Positions 36,425-44,039 of a stretch of 64,000 nt of DNA are shown here, piece by piece (positions within the stretch are counted from its first letter, which is position 1; every line of letters begins with the position of its first letter). Made by a program: the position numbers and the translations under genes. The notes under the pieces are model-generated. The model was not told where the DNA came from. It worked only from the letters and a program-made list of their open reading frames with translations, and did not search any database. Origin of the DNA: Herbidospora sakaeratensis (GTDB lineage: Bacteria; Actinomycetota; Actinomycetes; Streptosporangiales; Streptosporangiaceae); NCBI RefSeq assembly GCF_001570525.1, contig NZ_BBXC01000027.1:1-64000 (forward strand), in the 5' to 3' direction.

Positions 36425-36976
36425 TCAGCGCCATTCCCGCCGCAGCATCGCGTAGACGATCTCGTCGGTCCACTCGCCCTTGACCATCTCGTTCTCCACC
36501 AGGTGGGCCTCCCTGCGCATGCCGAGCCGCTCCATCACCTTGGTCGAGGCGGTGTTGCGGCCGTCGCAGCGGGCCACGATCCGGTGCAGGCCCAGACCCT
36601 CGAAGCCCAGCCGGAGCGCCTCGGCCGTCGCCTCGGTGGCGTATCCGTGGCCGTGGTGGTCGGGGTGGAAGACGTACCCGATCTCGCCCTGGCGGTGTTC
36701 GCGGCTGCGCCAGAACAGCAGGACCTCGCCGATCAGGGCGCCGGTCTCGCGGAGGGTGACCGCCAGGCAGAGCACCTGCCCCTCGTCGGTGAGCTCGGCG
36801 GTGGCCGCCTTGTCGGTCAGCACTGTGCGCACCTGTACGAGATCGCGCGGCTCCCAGTAGAGGAAACGGGCGACGTCGGGGCGCGAATAGAAGGAGTGGA
36901 GATCGGTCAGGTCGTCGGGGGTGAACAACCGCAGGACCAGGCGGGGGGTCTCGATCGGCAGCACGGGTCGGAACAT
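36425..36976 (-). CDS. GNAT acetyltransferase, RimJ/RimL-like
   Basis: 183-aa N-acetyltransferase. It starts with the RimJ-type PIETPRLVLRLFTPDDL. The acetyl-CoA loop is HPDHHGHGYATEAT, and the family end NTASTKVMERLGMRREAHL is intact. The substrate is unknown (ribosomal protein N-terminus or small molecule). A TAGTCT sequence seven bases upstream of the ATG and no ribosome site point to a leaderless mRNA. Its stop lies 28 bp before the DnaQ-UvrC gene start, same strand. Confidence 0.9.
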   Translation of the reverse strand: MFRPVLPIETPRLVLRLFTPDDLTDLHSFYSRPDVARFLYWEPRDLVQVRTVLTDKAATAELTDEGQVLCLAVTLRETGALIGEVLLFWRSREHRQGEIGYVFHPDHHGHGYATEATAEALRLGFEGLGLHRIVARCDGRNTASTKVMERLGMRREAHLVENEMVKGEWTDEIVYAMLRREWR

Positions 36977-37004
36977 CCGCGCAGACTAAAGCCGGACAAA
37001 CGAC

Positions 37005-37223
37005 TCAGGCGAGTTCTTTTTCCCGGTGGGCGGCCAGCAGGGCGGCCTCGGCCGTCAGGGCGGCCAGCAGGGCGCGGTGGCGGATCAGCTCGCCGTCGAA
37101 ACGCTGGGCGGCCGGGCCGGTCCACTTGGGGAAGGTCCGCAGCGCCCACACGGGGTCGAGCACCTCTTCCATCTCGGCCGCGAGCCGCCGCAGATGGTCA
37201 CTCGCTATCGTCACGTCGGCCAT
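37005..37223 (-). CDS. mini WXG-like helical protein
   Basis: A 72-aa protein, MADVTIASDHLRRLAAEM then a WTG motif (Trp34-Gly36) in FPKWTGPAAQRFDGEL, then a second helix ending HREKELA. The helix-WxG-helix pattern is that of WXG100/ESX-like type VII substrates, but the protein is about 25 residues shorter than usual and ends without an obvious YxxxD/E export signal. No ESX machinery lies nearby. ATG start, weak ribosome site. Divergent from the NYN gene across a promoter region packed with ACGTGA motifs. Confidence 0.6.
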   Translation of the reverse strand: MADVTIASDHLRRLAAEMEEVLDPVWALRTFPKWTGPAAQRFDGELIRHRALLAALTAEAALLAAHREKELA

Positions 37224-37230
37224 TGTGACA

Positions 37231-37320
37231 TCACGTGAAGAGATCTTGACGTAACGTGAGCGATTTATGAGACAAGTGGTTCGTGTCCTACTTGCTCCCC
37301 GTTCACGTCGCTGAACGTGA
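37231..37320. promoter_or_regulatory. cluster of TCACGT/ACGTGA motifs between divergent genes
   Basis: Palindrome TCACGTGA at 37231-37238, GACGTAACGTGAG at 37248-37260 and TCACGT-N6-ACGTGA at 37303-37320 lie between the WXG-like gene and the NYN gene; a further TCACGT (37211-37216) is inside the start of the former. Repeated copies at a divergent promoter look like binding sites for a dimeric regulator. The regulator is unknown. Confidence 0.5.
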
Positions 37321-37350
37321 TGTAGTGGACTCGCAGAGCCGTACCCTTGA

Positions 37351-38700
37351 ATGAACGACCAGGACAGGAAGAGAGCAGCAGGGATGAGTTCAGCCGGAGA
37401 GGGCCTGTCTCGTCCCCTGCCCGAGCAGGTGCGAACACACGTCGTCGAACTGGCGGCCCAGGTGCTGGGCACGATGCCCGCCGCCGGCGTGCCGGCGCCA
37501 CTGCGCGCCGTGGCCAGGTTCGAGCCGCGCAAGCGGGCCCGGCTGGGGTCGGCGCCGATAGCGGCCCAGCTCGAGAACGACAAGAAGTTCCGCGAACTCG
37601 TCGCCGAGGCGCTCACCCAGGCGTGGCCCGAGCTGGTCGCCTCGCTCGCCGAGGAGACGATTCCGCCCGCCGCCGAGCCCGTGCTGGTCGCGGCGGCAGC
37701 CTATCTGACCCGGCCGCCCGGGTGGGCCGGGATGGTCGAACTGGCGCGCGAAGACCTCGATCAGGCCGCCGCCCTCGACACCCAGCGCGAGCAGGCCGAG
37801 GGGCGGCTCAAGGAGCAGCTCGCCCAGCAGCGCACCGCCGCGAAGGAAGAGGTCGACCGGGTCCGCGAGCAGCTCAAGGCCGCCCGCGCCGAGAACACCG
37901 ACCTGCGCCGCAAGCTCCACGACGCCCGCGAGCGGGCCAAGGCCGCCGAGCAGCGGGCCGGCGAGCTCGAGGCGGCCACCGCCGACGCCCGCGCCCGGGT
38001 CGCCGGGGCCGGGGCCGCCGCCGAGACCGAGGTGCGCCGCCTCAAGGAGCGCCTGGCCGAGGCCGAGCGGCACCTGGAGGCCAGCCGCCGCGCCGCCCGC
38101 GAGGGCCGCTCGGTCGAGGACGCCCGCATCCGGGTGCTCATGGACGCCCTCGAAGACGCCGCCAAGGGCCTGCGCAAGGAGCTGGCCCTGCCGACCACGA
38201 TCAGCAGGCCGGCCGACTACGTGGCGACCGTCAGCGGCACCGCCCCGTCGGTCCGCGACGTGCCGGCCCGCGCGCTGGCCGACGACGACCCGCAGCTGCT
38301 CGACCAGCTCCTGGCGATACCGAACCTGCACCTGATCATCGACGGCTACAACGTGACCAAGTCGGGTTACGGCACCCTCACCCTCGCCGACCAGCGGCAA
38401 CGCCTGCTGACCGGGCTGGGCGGGCTGGCCGTCCAGGTGCGGGTGGAGATCACCTGCGTGTTCGACGGCGCCGAGCTCGACGGCCCGGTCCAGGTGTCGG
38501 CTCCCCGGGGGGTGCGGGTGGCGTTCAGCGCGCCCGGTCAGATAGCCGACGACCTCATCCGGCAGATGGTCCAGATCGAGCCGCCGGGGCGCGCCATCGC
38601 GGTGGTGTCGTCCGATCGGGAGGTCGCGGTCTCTGTCCGGAAGATGGGCGCGCGTCCGGTTCCTTCCGTATTGCTCCTCCGTCGCCTTGGCCGTGCGTGA
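37351..38700 (+). CDS. NYN (YacP-like) domain protein with long coiled coil
   Basis: 449-aa protein. The N-terminal helical domain (~10-135) is followed by a long Glu/Arg/Ala-rich coiled coil (~140-275), then a PIN/NYN nuclease-like domain from ~325, with LHLIIDGYNVTKSGYG (first acidic residue), VTCVFDG-like ITCVFDGAEL, and VVSSDREV near the end. This matches actinobacterial NYN proteins related to YacP/Rae1, a ribosome-associated RNase in Bacillus. RNA cleavage is thus plausible but unproven. Starts at ATG 37351 (no ribosome site) or ATG 37384 (AGGAAGAG at long distance). Flanked on both sides by TCACGT/ACGTGA repeats. Confidence 0.85.
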   Translation: MNDQDRKRAAGMSSAGEGLSRPLPEQVRTHVVELAAQVLGTMPAAGVPAPLRAVARFEPRKRARLGSAPIAAQLENDKKFRELVAEALTQAWPELVASLAEETIPPAAEPVLVAAAAYLTRPPGWAGMVELAREDLDQAAALDTQREQAEGRLKEQLAQQRTAAKEEVDRVREQLKAARAENTDLRRKLHDARERAKAAEQRAGELEAATADARARVAGAGAAAETEVRRLKERLAEAERHLEASRRAAREGRSVEDARIRVLMDALEDAAKGLRKELALPTTISRPADYVATVSGTAPSVRDVPARALADDDPQLLDQLLAIPNLHLIIDGYNVTKSGYGTLTLADQRQRLLTGLGGLAVQVRVEITCVFDGAELDGPVQVSAPRGVRVAFSAPGQIADDLIRQMVQIEPPGRAIAVVSSDREVAVSVRKMGARPVPSVLLLRRLGRA

Positions 38701-38721
38701 TCACGTCGTCGCCATACGTGA
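38701..38721. repeat. TCACGT-N9-ACGTGA inverted repeat after the NYN gene
   Basis: Directly after the NYN stop codon, TCACGT (38701-38706) and ACGTGA (38716-38721) form another copy of the motif seen in the upstream promoter. It lies 96 bp before the NlpC/P60 start and may be a regulator site for that gene. Confidence 0.45.
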
Positions 38722-38816
38722 TGACCTGCGCGAATACCGGCGAATCGGTTGAGGGTACATGATCGGCTGAGTAAAGTCCCGACCCAGGTCTGTCCGGTAT
38801 GGAGGGGGTTTCGGGC

Positions 38817-39779
38817 GTGCGTGGGCGGGTACCGGCCGTGGCTGGTTTTGCGGCGTTCGTTCTGCTTCTTCCGATCGCGGGGGCGGCGGCCGATCCAAAG
38901 CCGACCATCCCCCAGGCGAAGGCCAAGCTGGCGAAGCTGAACAAGCAGGCCGACCAGTTGGTCGAGGACTACAACCAGGCCAACGAGAGGTACAAGAAGT
39001 CGAAGAAGCAGTACGACCTGGTCAACGCCAGCTTCAAGAAGCAGAACGTGAAGGTCGAGACCCTCCGGGCCGGTGTGGTGGGCCTGGCGGTCTCCAGCTA
39101 CCAGACGGGCGACATCCGCAGCCTGACGGGCATGTTCGGCACCGCGGCCCCCCAGAACGCCCTCAGCGGCATGGCGATCATCAACCAGCTGGCCACCAGC
39201 CGCCAGCTCAGGCTGACCGAGTTCGAGGACGCCATCGCGGGCCTGAAGCAGCAGCGCGACCAGCGCAAGGCCGCCTTCGAGGAGGCCACCGAGGTCCGCA
39301 CCGACCTGGCGGCCAAGAAGAAGAAGACCGACAAGATGGTCGACGAGCAGATGAAGCTGCTCCGCGAGCTGGGCGCCTTCAACCCGGGCAACCCCGAGAG
39401 CACCGGCCAGGTCTACAACGGCCCGGCCTCCGGCAACGCCCGCGCCGCCCTCGACTTCGCCTTCGCCCAGATCGGCAAGCCCTACCAGTACGGCGGCACC
39501 GGCCCCGGCGCCTGGGACTGCTCCGGGCTGGTCCAGGCCGCCTGGCGGGCCGGCGGGGTGAGCCTGCCGCGCACCAGCTACGAGCAGTGGGCCTGGGGCA
39601 AGAACCGGCAGGTGCCGATCAGCGACCTGCAGGCCGGAGATCTGGTCTGGCACAGCGGTTTCGGACACGTCGGCCTCTACACCGGGCAGGGCTCGGTGGT
39701 GCACTCGCCGCAGACCGGCGACGTGGTGAAGATCACCCCTCTCGCGCAGTACAACCCCGACAAGGCCGTCCGTCCCTGA
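38817..39779 (+). CDS. secreted NlpC/P60 endopeptidase with coiled-coil domain (RipA-like)
   Basis: 320-aa peptidoglycan hydrolase. Signal peptide (ends AGAAA), a long coiled coil (~30-185, with KKQYDLVNASFKKQNVKVE), then the NlpC/P60 domain: Cys in WDCSGLVQAAW, His in GHVGLYTG and third polar residue in VVHSPQ. GTG at 38817 has GGAGGGGG 8 bases upstream; an ATG at 38799 contains that ribosome site and is rejected. The layout and locus match mycobacterial Rv2190c. It cleaves the D-Glu-mesoDAP bond in stem peptides. Confidence 0.93.
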   Translation: MRGRVPAVAGFAAFVLLLPIAGAAADPKPTIPQAKAKLAKLNKQADQLVEDYNQANERYKKSKKQYDLVNASFKKQNVKVETLRAGVVGLAVSSYQTGDIRSLTGMFGTAAPQNALSGMAIINQLATSRQLRLTEFEDAIAGLKQQRDQRKAAFEEATEVRTDLAAKKKKTDKMVDEQMKLLRELGAFNPGNPESTGQVYNGPASGNARAALDFAFAQIGKPYQYGGTGPGAWDCSGLVQAAWRAGGVSLPRTSYEQWAWGKNRQVPISDLQAGDLVWHSGFGHVGLYTGQGSVVHSPQTGDVVKITPLAQYNPDKAVRP

Positions 39780-39780
39780 G

Positions 39781-39811
39781 CGACGCAAAGTGTCGTCTGG
39801 GGCTTTTTTCG
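39781..39811 (+). terminator. weak hairpin terminator
   Basis: A 6-bp stem cgacgc/gtgtcg (one G-T pair) with a 3-base loop, then tctggggc and six T residues, directly after the NlpC/P60 stop. Confidence 0.5.
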
Positions 39812-39924
39812 GGTTCTGTGCCAAGGGGTGTGACCAGAGTCACATCACCCTCCGAAATCCCGTGATATGCAGGCGTTTTCGAATAGCGCCGGAGTTTATC
39901 TGATCTTTATCTTTCGCCAAAACT

Positions 39925-39953
39925 TTGCCGACTTATGGCGGAGTCGGTAACTT
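39925..39953 (+). promoter_or_regulatory. candidate promoter of the riboswitch transcript
   Basis: TTGCCG (39925-39930) and TAACTT (39948-39953) separated by exactly 17 bases. A start near 39960 would give a leader of ~250 nt that includes the whole ydaO element. The region 39830-39960 is AT-rich for this genome. Confidence 0.55.
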
Positions 39954-40046
39954 CTGGCTTCGCGACGAGCAAGCCATGCCGTCCGCGGACACTCCGGTGC
40001 GTAGGCGCCGATGTCTTAATAAAGATCCATGTGTCGCACGTCACGC

Positions 40047-40190
40047 GACGCAGCCGAATCCATGCAGCCAGGAGGCATGGAACCGGGGACCCAAAAGGTT
40101 CCCCCGCGGAGCCAGGGGTGAATCGGTGAGAATTCCGCGCCGTAGGGCTACTTCCCTGCCCGAATCCGTCAGCTAACCCGGTAGGCATCA
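40047..40190 (+). promoter_or_regulatory. ydaO/yuaA c-di-AMP riboswitch
   Basis: Conserved core elements occur in order: AACCGGGGACCCAA (40081-40094), AGGGGTGAATC (40114-40124), GTAGGG (40142-40147), and CCCGAATCCGTCAGCTAACC (40159-40178) followed by cggtaggc. These are the hallmark segments of the ydaO class, which binds cyclic di-AMP and in actinomycetes controls cell-wall hydrolases; binding usually turns expression off. The gene directly downstream is an NlpC/P60 hydrolase, exactly the expected target. The ends are approximate. Confidence 0.93.
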
Positions 40191-40212
40191 GAGGAAGACC
40201 CAAGGAGCAATC

Positions 40213-40824
40213 CTGTCCACCACCCCCGCATGCCTGTCCCGCATCGCCCGCCTCTCCCTTGGCGGCGTGACGCTCACGGCCTCGGTCGGAGCGGTCGCGG
40301 CGCCTCCCGCGCGGGCCGATGAGGTGACGGTCACCGTCACGAACACCACGGCGATCCCGGCTTCGGGAGAGGCGGCGCCCGCCGCTCCCTCGGCCGCGAA
40401 GAGCCAGACCAAGAGCAGGTCCGCCAAGCGCGTCAAGAAGCTCAGCAAGGCCCAGCGTCAGCGGGTCCTGGCGAGCAAGGCGGTCGCCATCGCGAAGAAG
40501 CAGATCGGTGACCCCTACCGGTGGGGCGCCACCGGTCCCGGCGCGTTCGACTGCTCCGGCCTGGTCCAGTTCGCCTGGCGCAAGGCGGGCGTCAAACTGC
40601 CCCGTACCACCTGGTCCCAGAAGAGCTCGGTGAAGAAGAAGATCAGCTGGACGGCGATGAAGCCGGGCGATCTCGTGTTCACCAGCGGCGGCGGCCATGT
40701 GGGCATCTACGTCGGCCACGGCAAGATGGTCCACTCCCCGAACTCCGGTTCGCGGGTGCGGATCGACAAGCTGGACACCTACCGCAAGCGCACCTTCGTG
40801 GGCGCGGTCCGGCCCGGGATGTAG
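40213..40824 (+). CDS. secreted NlpC/P60 endopeptidase under c-di-AMP control, CTG start
   Basis: 203-aa hydrolase from a proposed CTG start. AAGGAG lies 5 bases before CTG, and this start gives a full signal peptide with basic residues (SRIARLSLGG ... PPARA). The next canonical codon, GTG at 40267, has no ribosome site and leaves a signal peptide without its basic end. After a Lys/Ser-rich linker (~40-80) the NlpC/P60 domain has Cys in FDCSGLVQFAW, His in GHVGIYVGHG and HSPNSGS. No coiled coil, unlike the neighbouring paralogue. c-di-AMP riboswitch upstream, terminator downstream. Confidence 0.85.
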   Translation: MSTTPACLSRIARLSLGGVTLTASVGAVAAPPARADEVTVTVTNTTAIPASGEAAPAAPSAAKSQTKSRSAKRVKKLSKAQRQRVLASKAVAIAKKQIGDPYRWGATGPGAFDCSGLVQFAWRKAGVKLPRTTWSQKSSVKKKISWTAMKPGDLVFTSGGGHVGIYVGHGKMVHSPNSGSRVRIDKLDTYRKRTFVGAVRPGM

Positions 40825-40846
40825 TCGGCCCGGCGAAGTACCGATC

Positions 40847-40891
40847 GGCCCCGTCCGCCTCCTTCCCGGCGGGCGGGGCCGCGGTGTTTTT
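40847..40891 (+). terminator. intrinsic terminator after the second NlpC/P60 gene
   Basis: 13-bp stem ggccccgtccgcc/ggcgggcggggcc (one G-T pair) with an 8-base loop, then gcggtg and five T residues. Confidence 0.85.
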
Positions 40892-40906
40892 GTACCATCC
40901 GTTGAC

Positions 40907-41686
40907 ATGCGGTTCCTGGTGACGGTCAGCGTGCTGCTGGCCGTCCTGTCCGCCGGGCACCCCCCGGAGGTCCTGTACGGCCAGAGCTGGCCCCTGGCCG
41001 TCCGCGGCGAGCACGTCCGGGTGCTGGCCGCCGACGGGCGCTTCCCCGAACTGGCGCAGGAGGCCGACCGGGCCGCCGAGGCCGTGGCGCGGGTCTGGGG
41101 CGAGCCGGTGACCGCGACCGTCCTGGCGCCCGCCACGACCGAGAGGGCGGCCGAGATCGCCCGTCCGGCCCCGGTGACCGGCATGGCCGCGCTGGCCGGC
41201 CCCGGCTTCGTGGTGATCGAGCCGCACGCCTGGGCGACGCTCTCGGCCCGGGGCCGGGTGGTCGTGCTGGCCCACGAGCTCACCCACGTCGCCACCGGCG
41301 CGGCGACCCGTCCCGACATGCCCGTGTGGCTCGTGGAGGGCTACGCCGACTACGTCGGCTACCGTGACAGCGGGCTGGCGGCCGGGGTGGTCGCCGCCGA
41401 GCTCGCCGCCGACCGGCAGGCGCCACGGGAGCTGCCGACACGAGAGGACTTCCGCGCGGGGGGCGCGCGGGTCCCGCAGGCCTACCAGGAGGCCTGGCTC
41501 GCCTGCCGCTACATCGCCGAGCGCTACGGCGAGGCCGCGCTGACCGCCCTCTACCGGGCCGCCCAGGCCGACCCGGCCACGGCGCTGCGGCGCACGCTGG
41601 GCGTCGGCGAGGCCGAGCTGACCGCGGCCTGGCGCGACTACGTGATACGAAGTGTTCCGGAGGCGGAGTGGAACGTACGGGGATGA
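40907..41686 (+). CDS. secreted zinc metallopeptidase of gluzincin type
   Basis: 259-aa protein with a short signal peptide (MRFLVTVSVLLAVLSAG) and a mid-protein zinc motif LAHELTHVATG followed by VWLVEGYADYVGY, whose Glu is the probable third ligand, as in peptidase-MA-like (M1-related) domains. The remainder is helical. Physiological substrate unknown; export and gene context suggest envelope or cell-wall protein turnover. The start of the next gene overlaps its end. Confidence 0.82.
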   Translation: MRFLVTVSVLLAVLSAGHPPEVLYGQSWPLAVRGEHVRVLAADGRFPELAQEADRAAEAVARVWGEPVTATVLAPATTERAAEIARPAPVTGMAALAGPGFVVIEPHAWATLSARGRVVVLAHELTHVATGAATRPDMPVWLVEGYADYVGYRDSGLAAGVVAAELAADRQAPRELPTREDFRAGGARVPQAYQEAWLACRYIAERYGEAALTALYRAAQADPATALRRTLGVGEAELTAAWRDYVIRSVPEAEWNVRG

Positions 41687-42924
41687 AGGCCGCGGCCGCG
41701 GCGCTGGCGGGGCTCGGGGTGGCGATCGTCGTGGTGGTGGCGGTGACCACGCCGTGGCGCGCGCTCGCCGAGGCCGCGCCCGAGGTGACGCCCGATCCGG
41801 TCCGCGACTTCGGGGCCGCCGAGATCGCCCGCGCCGAGGCCTTCGACGCCGCCACCAGCCTGCCGTCCTACCTGTCGCTCGCCGTCACGCTGCTGATCGC
41901 GGCGGTGTTCGTGGCGACCCCGCTGGGAGCGCGGCTGATCGAGCGGCTCCGGGGGCCGTGGTGGGTGCGGGCGCTGACCGCCGTGGCCGCGATCTACGTC
42001 GTGTCGCTGGCGATCCGGTGGCCGCTCGGCATGTGGTTCGAGACGGTCCTGCGCGACTACGGCCTGTCGACCCAGACCTGGGGCACCTGGAGCGCCGACC
42101 GGCTGAAGAACTTCGGCCTCCAGCTGCTGCTGTCGGCCGTGATGGTCGTGGTGGTCATCGCGCTGGCCCGCCGGTGGCCGCGCCGCTGGTGGATCCCCGC
42201 CTCGCTCGGGGCGTTCTCGCTGACGCTGGCGTTGTCGTTCGTCTACCCGATCGTGGTCGAGCCCGTCTTCAACGACTTCACGCCGCTGCGGCAGGGACCG
42301 CTCCGCGAGAGCCTGCTGGCGATGGCCGACCGCGACGGGGTGCCGGTCGACGACGTGCTGGTCGCCGACGCCTCCCGGCGCACCACCGCGCTCAACGCCT
42401 ACGTCTCGGGGTTCGGCGCGACCCGGCGCATCGTCGTCTACGACACGCTGCTGCAGGTGCCCGAGCCGGAGATCGAGCTGATCGTGGCCCACGAACTCGG
42501 CCACGCCAAGACCGACGACGTGCTCCACGGCACCCTCGTCGGGGCGCTGGGGGCCGCGTTCGGGGCGTGCGCGCTGTTCGTCGCCGGCAACCTGCTGCGC
42601 CGCCGGACCGGCGTGCCGTCGCTGGGCGACCCGAAGGCGGCCGCGCTGCTGGTCGGGCTCGTCTCCCTCGGCACGGTCCTGTCGGGGCCCGCGCAGAACC
42701 TCGTCAGCCGGCACATCGAGGCGCGCGCCGACGCCCACGCCCTGGAGATCACCGAAGACCCGGTCACGTTCGCCGCCATGCAGCGCAACCTGGCCGTCCG
42801 CAACATCTCCGACCTGAGCCCCAGCCCCCTGGAGTACGTCCTCTACTCCTCCCACCCGACCTCGCCGCAGCGCATCGCCATGGCCCGGTCGTGGGCGCTG
42901 CTCCACGGTGAGCAGGTGCCGTGA
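41668..42924 (+). CDS. M48 family membrane metallopeptidase (Ste24/CAAX protease 1-like)
   Basis: 418-aa integral membrane protease with about six helices. The zinc motif is AHELGHAKTDD (~275) and the third ligand is in HIEARADAHALEIT. The SHPTSPQRIAMAR end is typical of Ste24-type M48 enzymes. It begins at GTG 41668 (GGAGG 4 bases upstream) or at ATG 41683, which overlaps the previous stop as ATGA. It overlaps pimB' by 4 bp. Possible role in membrane-protein quality control; bacterial substrates of this type are mostly unknown. Confidence 0.88.
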   Translation: MERTGMKAAAAALAGLGVAIVVVVAVTTPWRALAEAAPEVTPDPVRDFGAAEIARAEAFDAATSLPSYLSLAVTLLIAAVFVATPLGARLIERLRGPWWVRALTAVAAIYVVSLAIRWPLGMWFETVLRDYGLSTQTWGTWSADRLKNFGLQLLLSAVMVVVVIALARRWPRRWWIPASLGAFSLTLALSFVYPIVVEPVFNDFTPLRQGPLRESLLAMADRDGVPVDDVLVADASRRTTALNAYVSGFGATRRIVVYDTLLQVPEPEIELIVAHELGHAKTDDVLHGTLVGALGAAFGACALFVAGNLLRRRTGVPSLGDPKAAALLVGLVSLGTVLSGPAQNLVSRHIEARADAHALEITEDPVTFAAMQRNLAVRNISDLSPSPLEYVLYSSHPTSPQRIAMARSWALLHGEQVP

Positions 42925-44039
42925 GCCGGGTCGTGGTGGTCACCAACGACTTCCCGCCGCGCTCCGGCGGCATCCAGTCGTTCGTGCACGCCCTGGCCGT
43001 CCGGCTGCCCGCTTCCTCGGTCGTGGTGTACGCCCCCCGCTGGGAGGGCTGCGCCGAGTTCGACGCCCGGCAGGGCTTCGAGGTGGTGCGCCACCCCACG
43101 AGCCTCATGCTGCCGACGCGCGCCGTGGCCCGCCGGGCCTGCGAGCTGGTCCACCCGGGCTCCACCGTGGTCTTCGGGGCCGCCGCGCCCCTCGGGCTGC
43201 TCGGCGGCGCGCTGCGGGCGGCCGGGGCCGGGCGGGTGGTGATGCTGACCCACGGCCACGAGGCGTCGTGGGCCCGGCTGCCGCTGGCGGGCGGCCTGCT
43301 GCGCCGGATCGGCGCGCACGCCGACGTCGTCACCTACCTCGGCGACTACACACGCCGCCACCTGTCGGCCCGCATCCCGCCGGGGAAACTGGCGCGGCTG
43401 GCGCCCGGCGTCGACACGACCGTCTTCCGGCCCGGCGCGGGCGGCGAGCGGGTGCGGGCCGAGCTCGGGCTGGGCGAGCGGCCCGTGGTGGTCTGCGTGT
43501 CCCGGCTGGTCGCCCGGAAGGGGCAGGACCGGCTGATCGAGGCGTGGCCGGAGGTGGCGAGGGCCGTACCGGAAGCGGAACTGCTGCTGGTCGGCGGCGG
43601 GCCGGGGCGGGCGGCGCTGGAGCGCGCGGCGCGGGGACGGGCCGACATCCGGTTCACCGGGCCGGTGCCCGACCGCGACCTGCCCGCCTACTACGACGCC
43701 GGCGACGTGTTCGCCATGCCGTGCCGCAGCCGCCTCGGCGGGCTCGACGTCGAGGGGCTCGGCATCGTCTACCTGGAGGCGTCGGCCAGCGGGCTGCCGG
43801 TGGTCGCCGGGGCGTCGGGCGGGGCCCCCGACGCGGTCAGGCACCGCGAGACCGGGCTGGTGGTCGACGGCGGCTCGGCCCGGGAGATCGCCGCCGCGCT
43901 GATCGAGCTGCTGAGGAACCCCGAGGCCGCGCGGGCCATGGGCGCGCGCGGCCGGGAGTGGATCGAGCGGGAGTGGACCTGGGACCAGGTCGCCGCCCGC
44001 TTCGGCGAACTGCTGAGGGCGCCGGTCGGTCAGCCGTAG
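42921..44039 (+). CDS. pimB: phosphatidylinositol mannoside mannosyltransferase PimB'-like (GT4)
   Basis: 372-aa GT-B glycosyltransferase. N-terminal acceptor-domain motif TNDFPPRSGGIQSFVHAL; C-terminal GDP-mannose domain with VVCVSRLVARKGQDRLIEAW and the E-x7-E motif in EGLGIVYLEASASGLPVV. It matches mycobacterial/corynebacterial PimB' (Rv2188c), which adds the second mannose to PIM1. The neighbourhood (fadD15-like, plsC, NlpC/P60) is the same as there. GTG start overlaps the upstream stop. Its last 10 bases overlap the end of the convergent acyl-CoA synthetase gene. Confidence 0.9.
   Translation: MSRVVVVTNDFPPRSGGIQSFVHALAVRLPASSVVVYAPRWEGCAEFDARQGFEVVRHPTSLMLPTRAVARRACELVHPGSTVVFGAAAPLGLLGGALRAAGAGRVVMLTHGHEASWARLPLAGGLLRRIGAHADVVTYLGDYTRRHLSARIPPGKLARLAPGVDTTVFRPGAGGERVRAELGLGERPVVVCVSRLVARKGQDRLIEAWPEVARAVPEAELLLVGGGPGRAALERAARGRADIRFTGPVPDRDLPAYYDAGDVFAMPCRSRLGGLDVEGLGIVYLEASASGLPVVAGASGGAPDAVRHRETGLVVDGGSAREIAAALIELLRNPEAARAMGARGREWIEREWTWDQVAARFGELLRAPVGQP

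Noticed and set aside
40901-40907. TTGACA hexamer just before the metallopeptidase start
   Set aside because: It touches the start codon, so it cannot serve as -35 for that gene.
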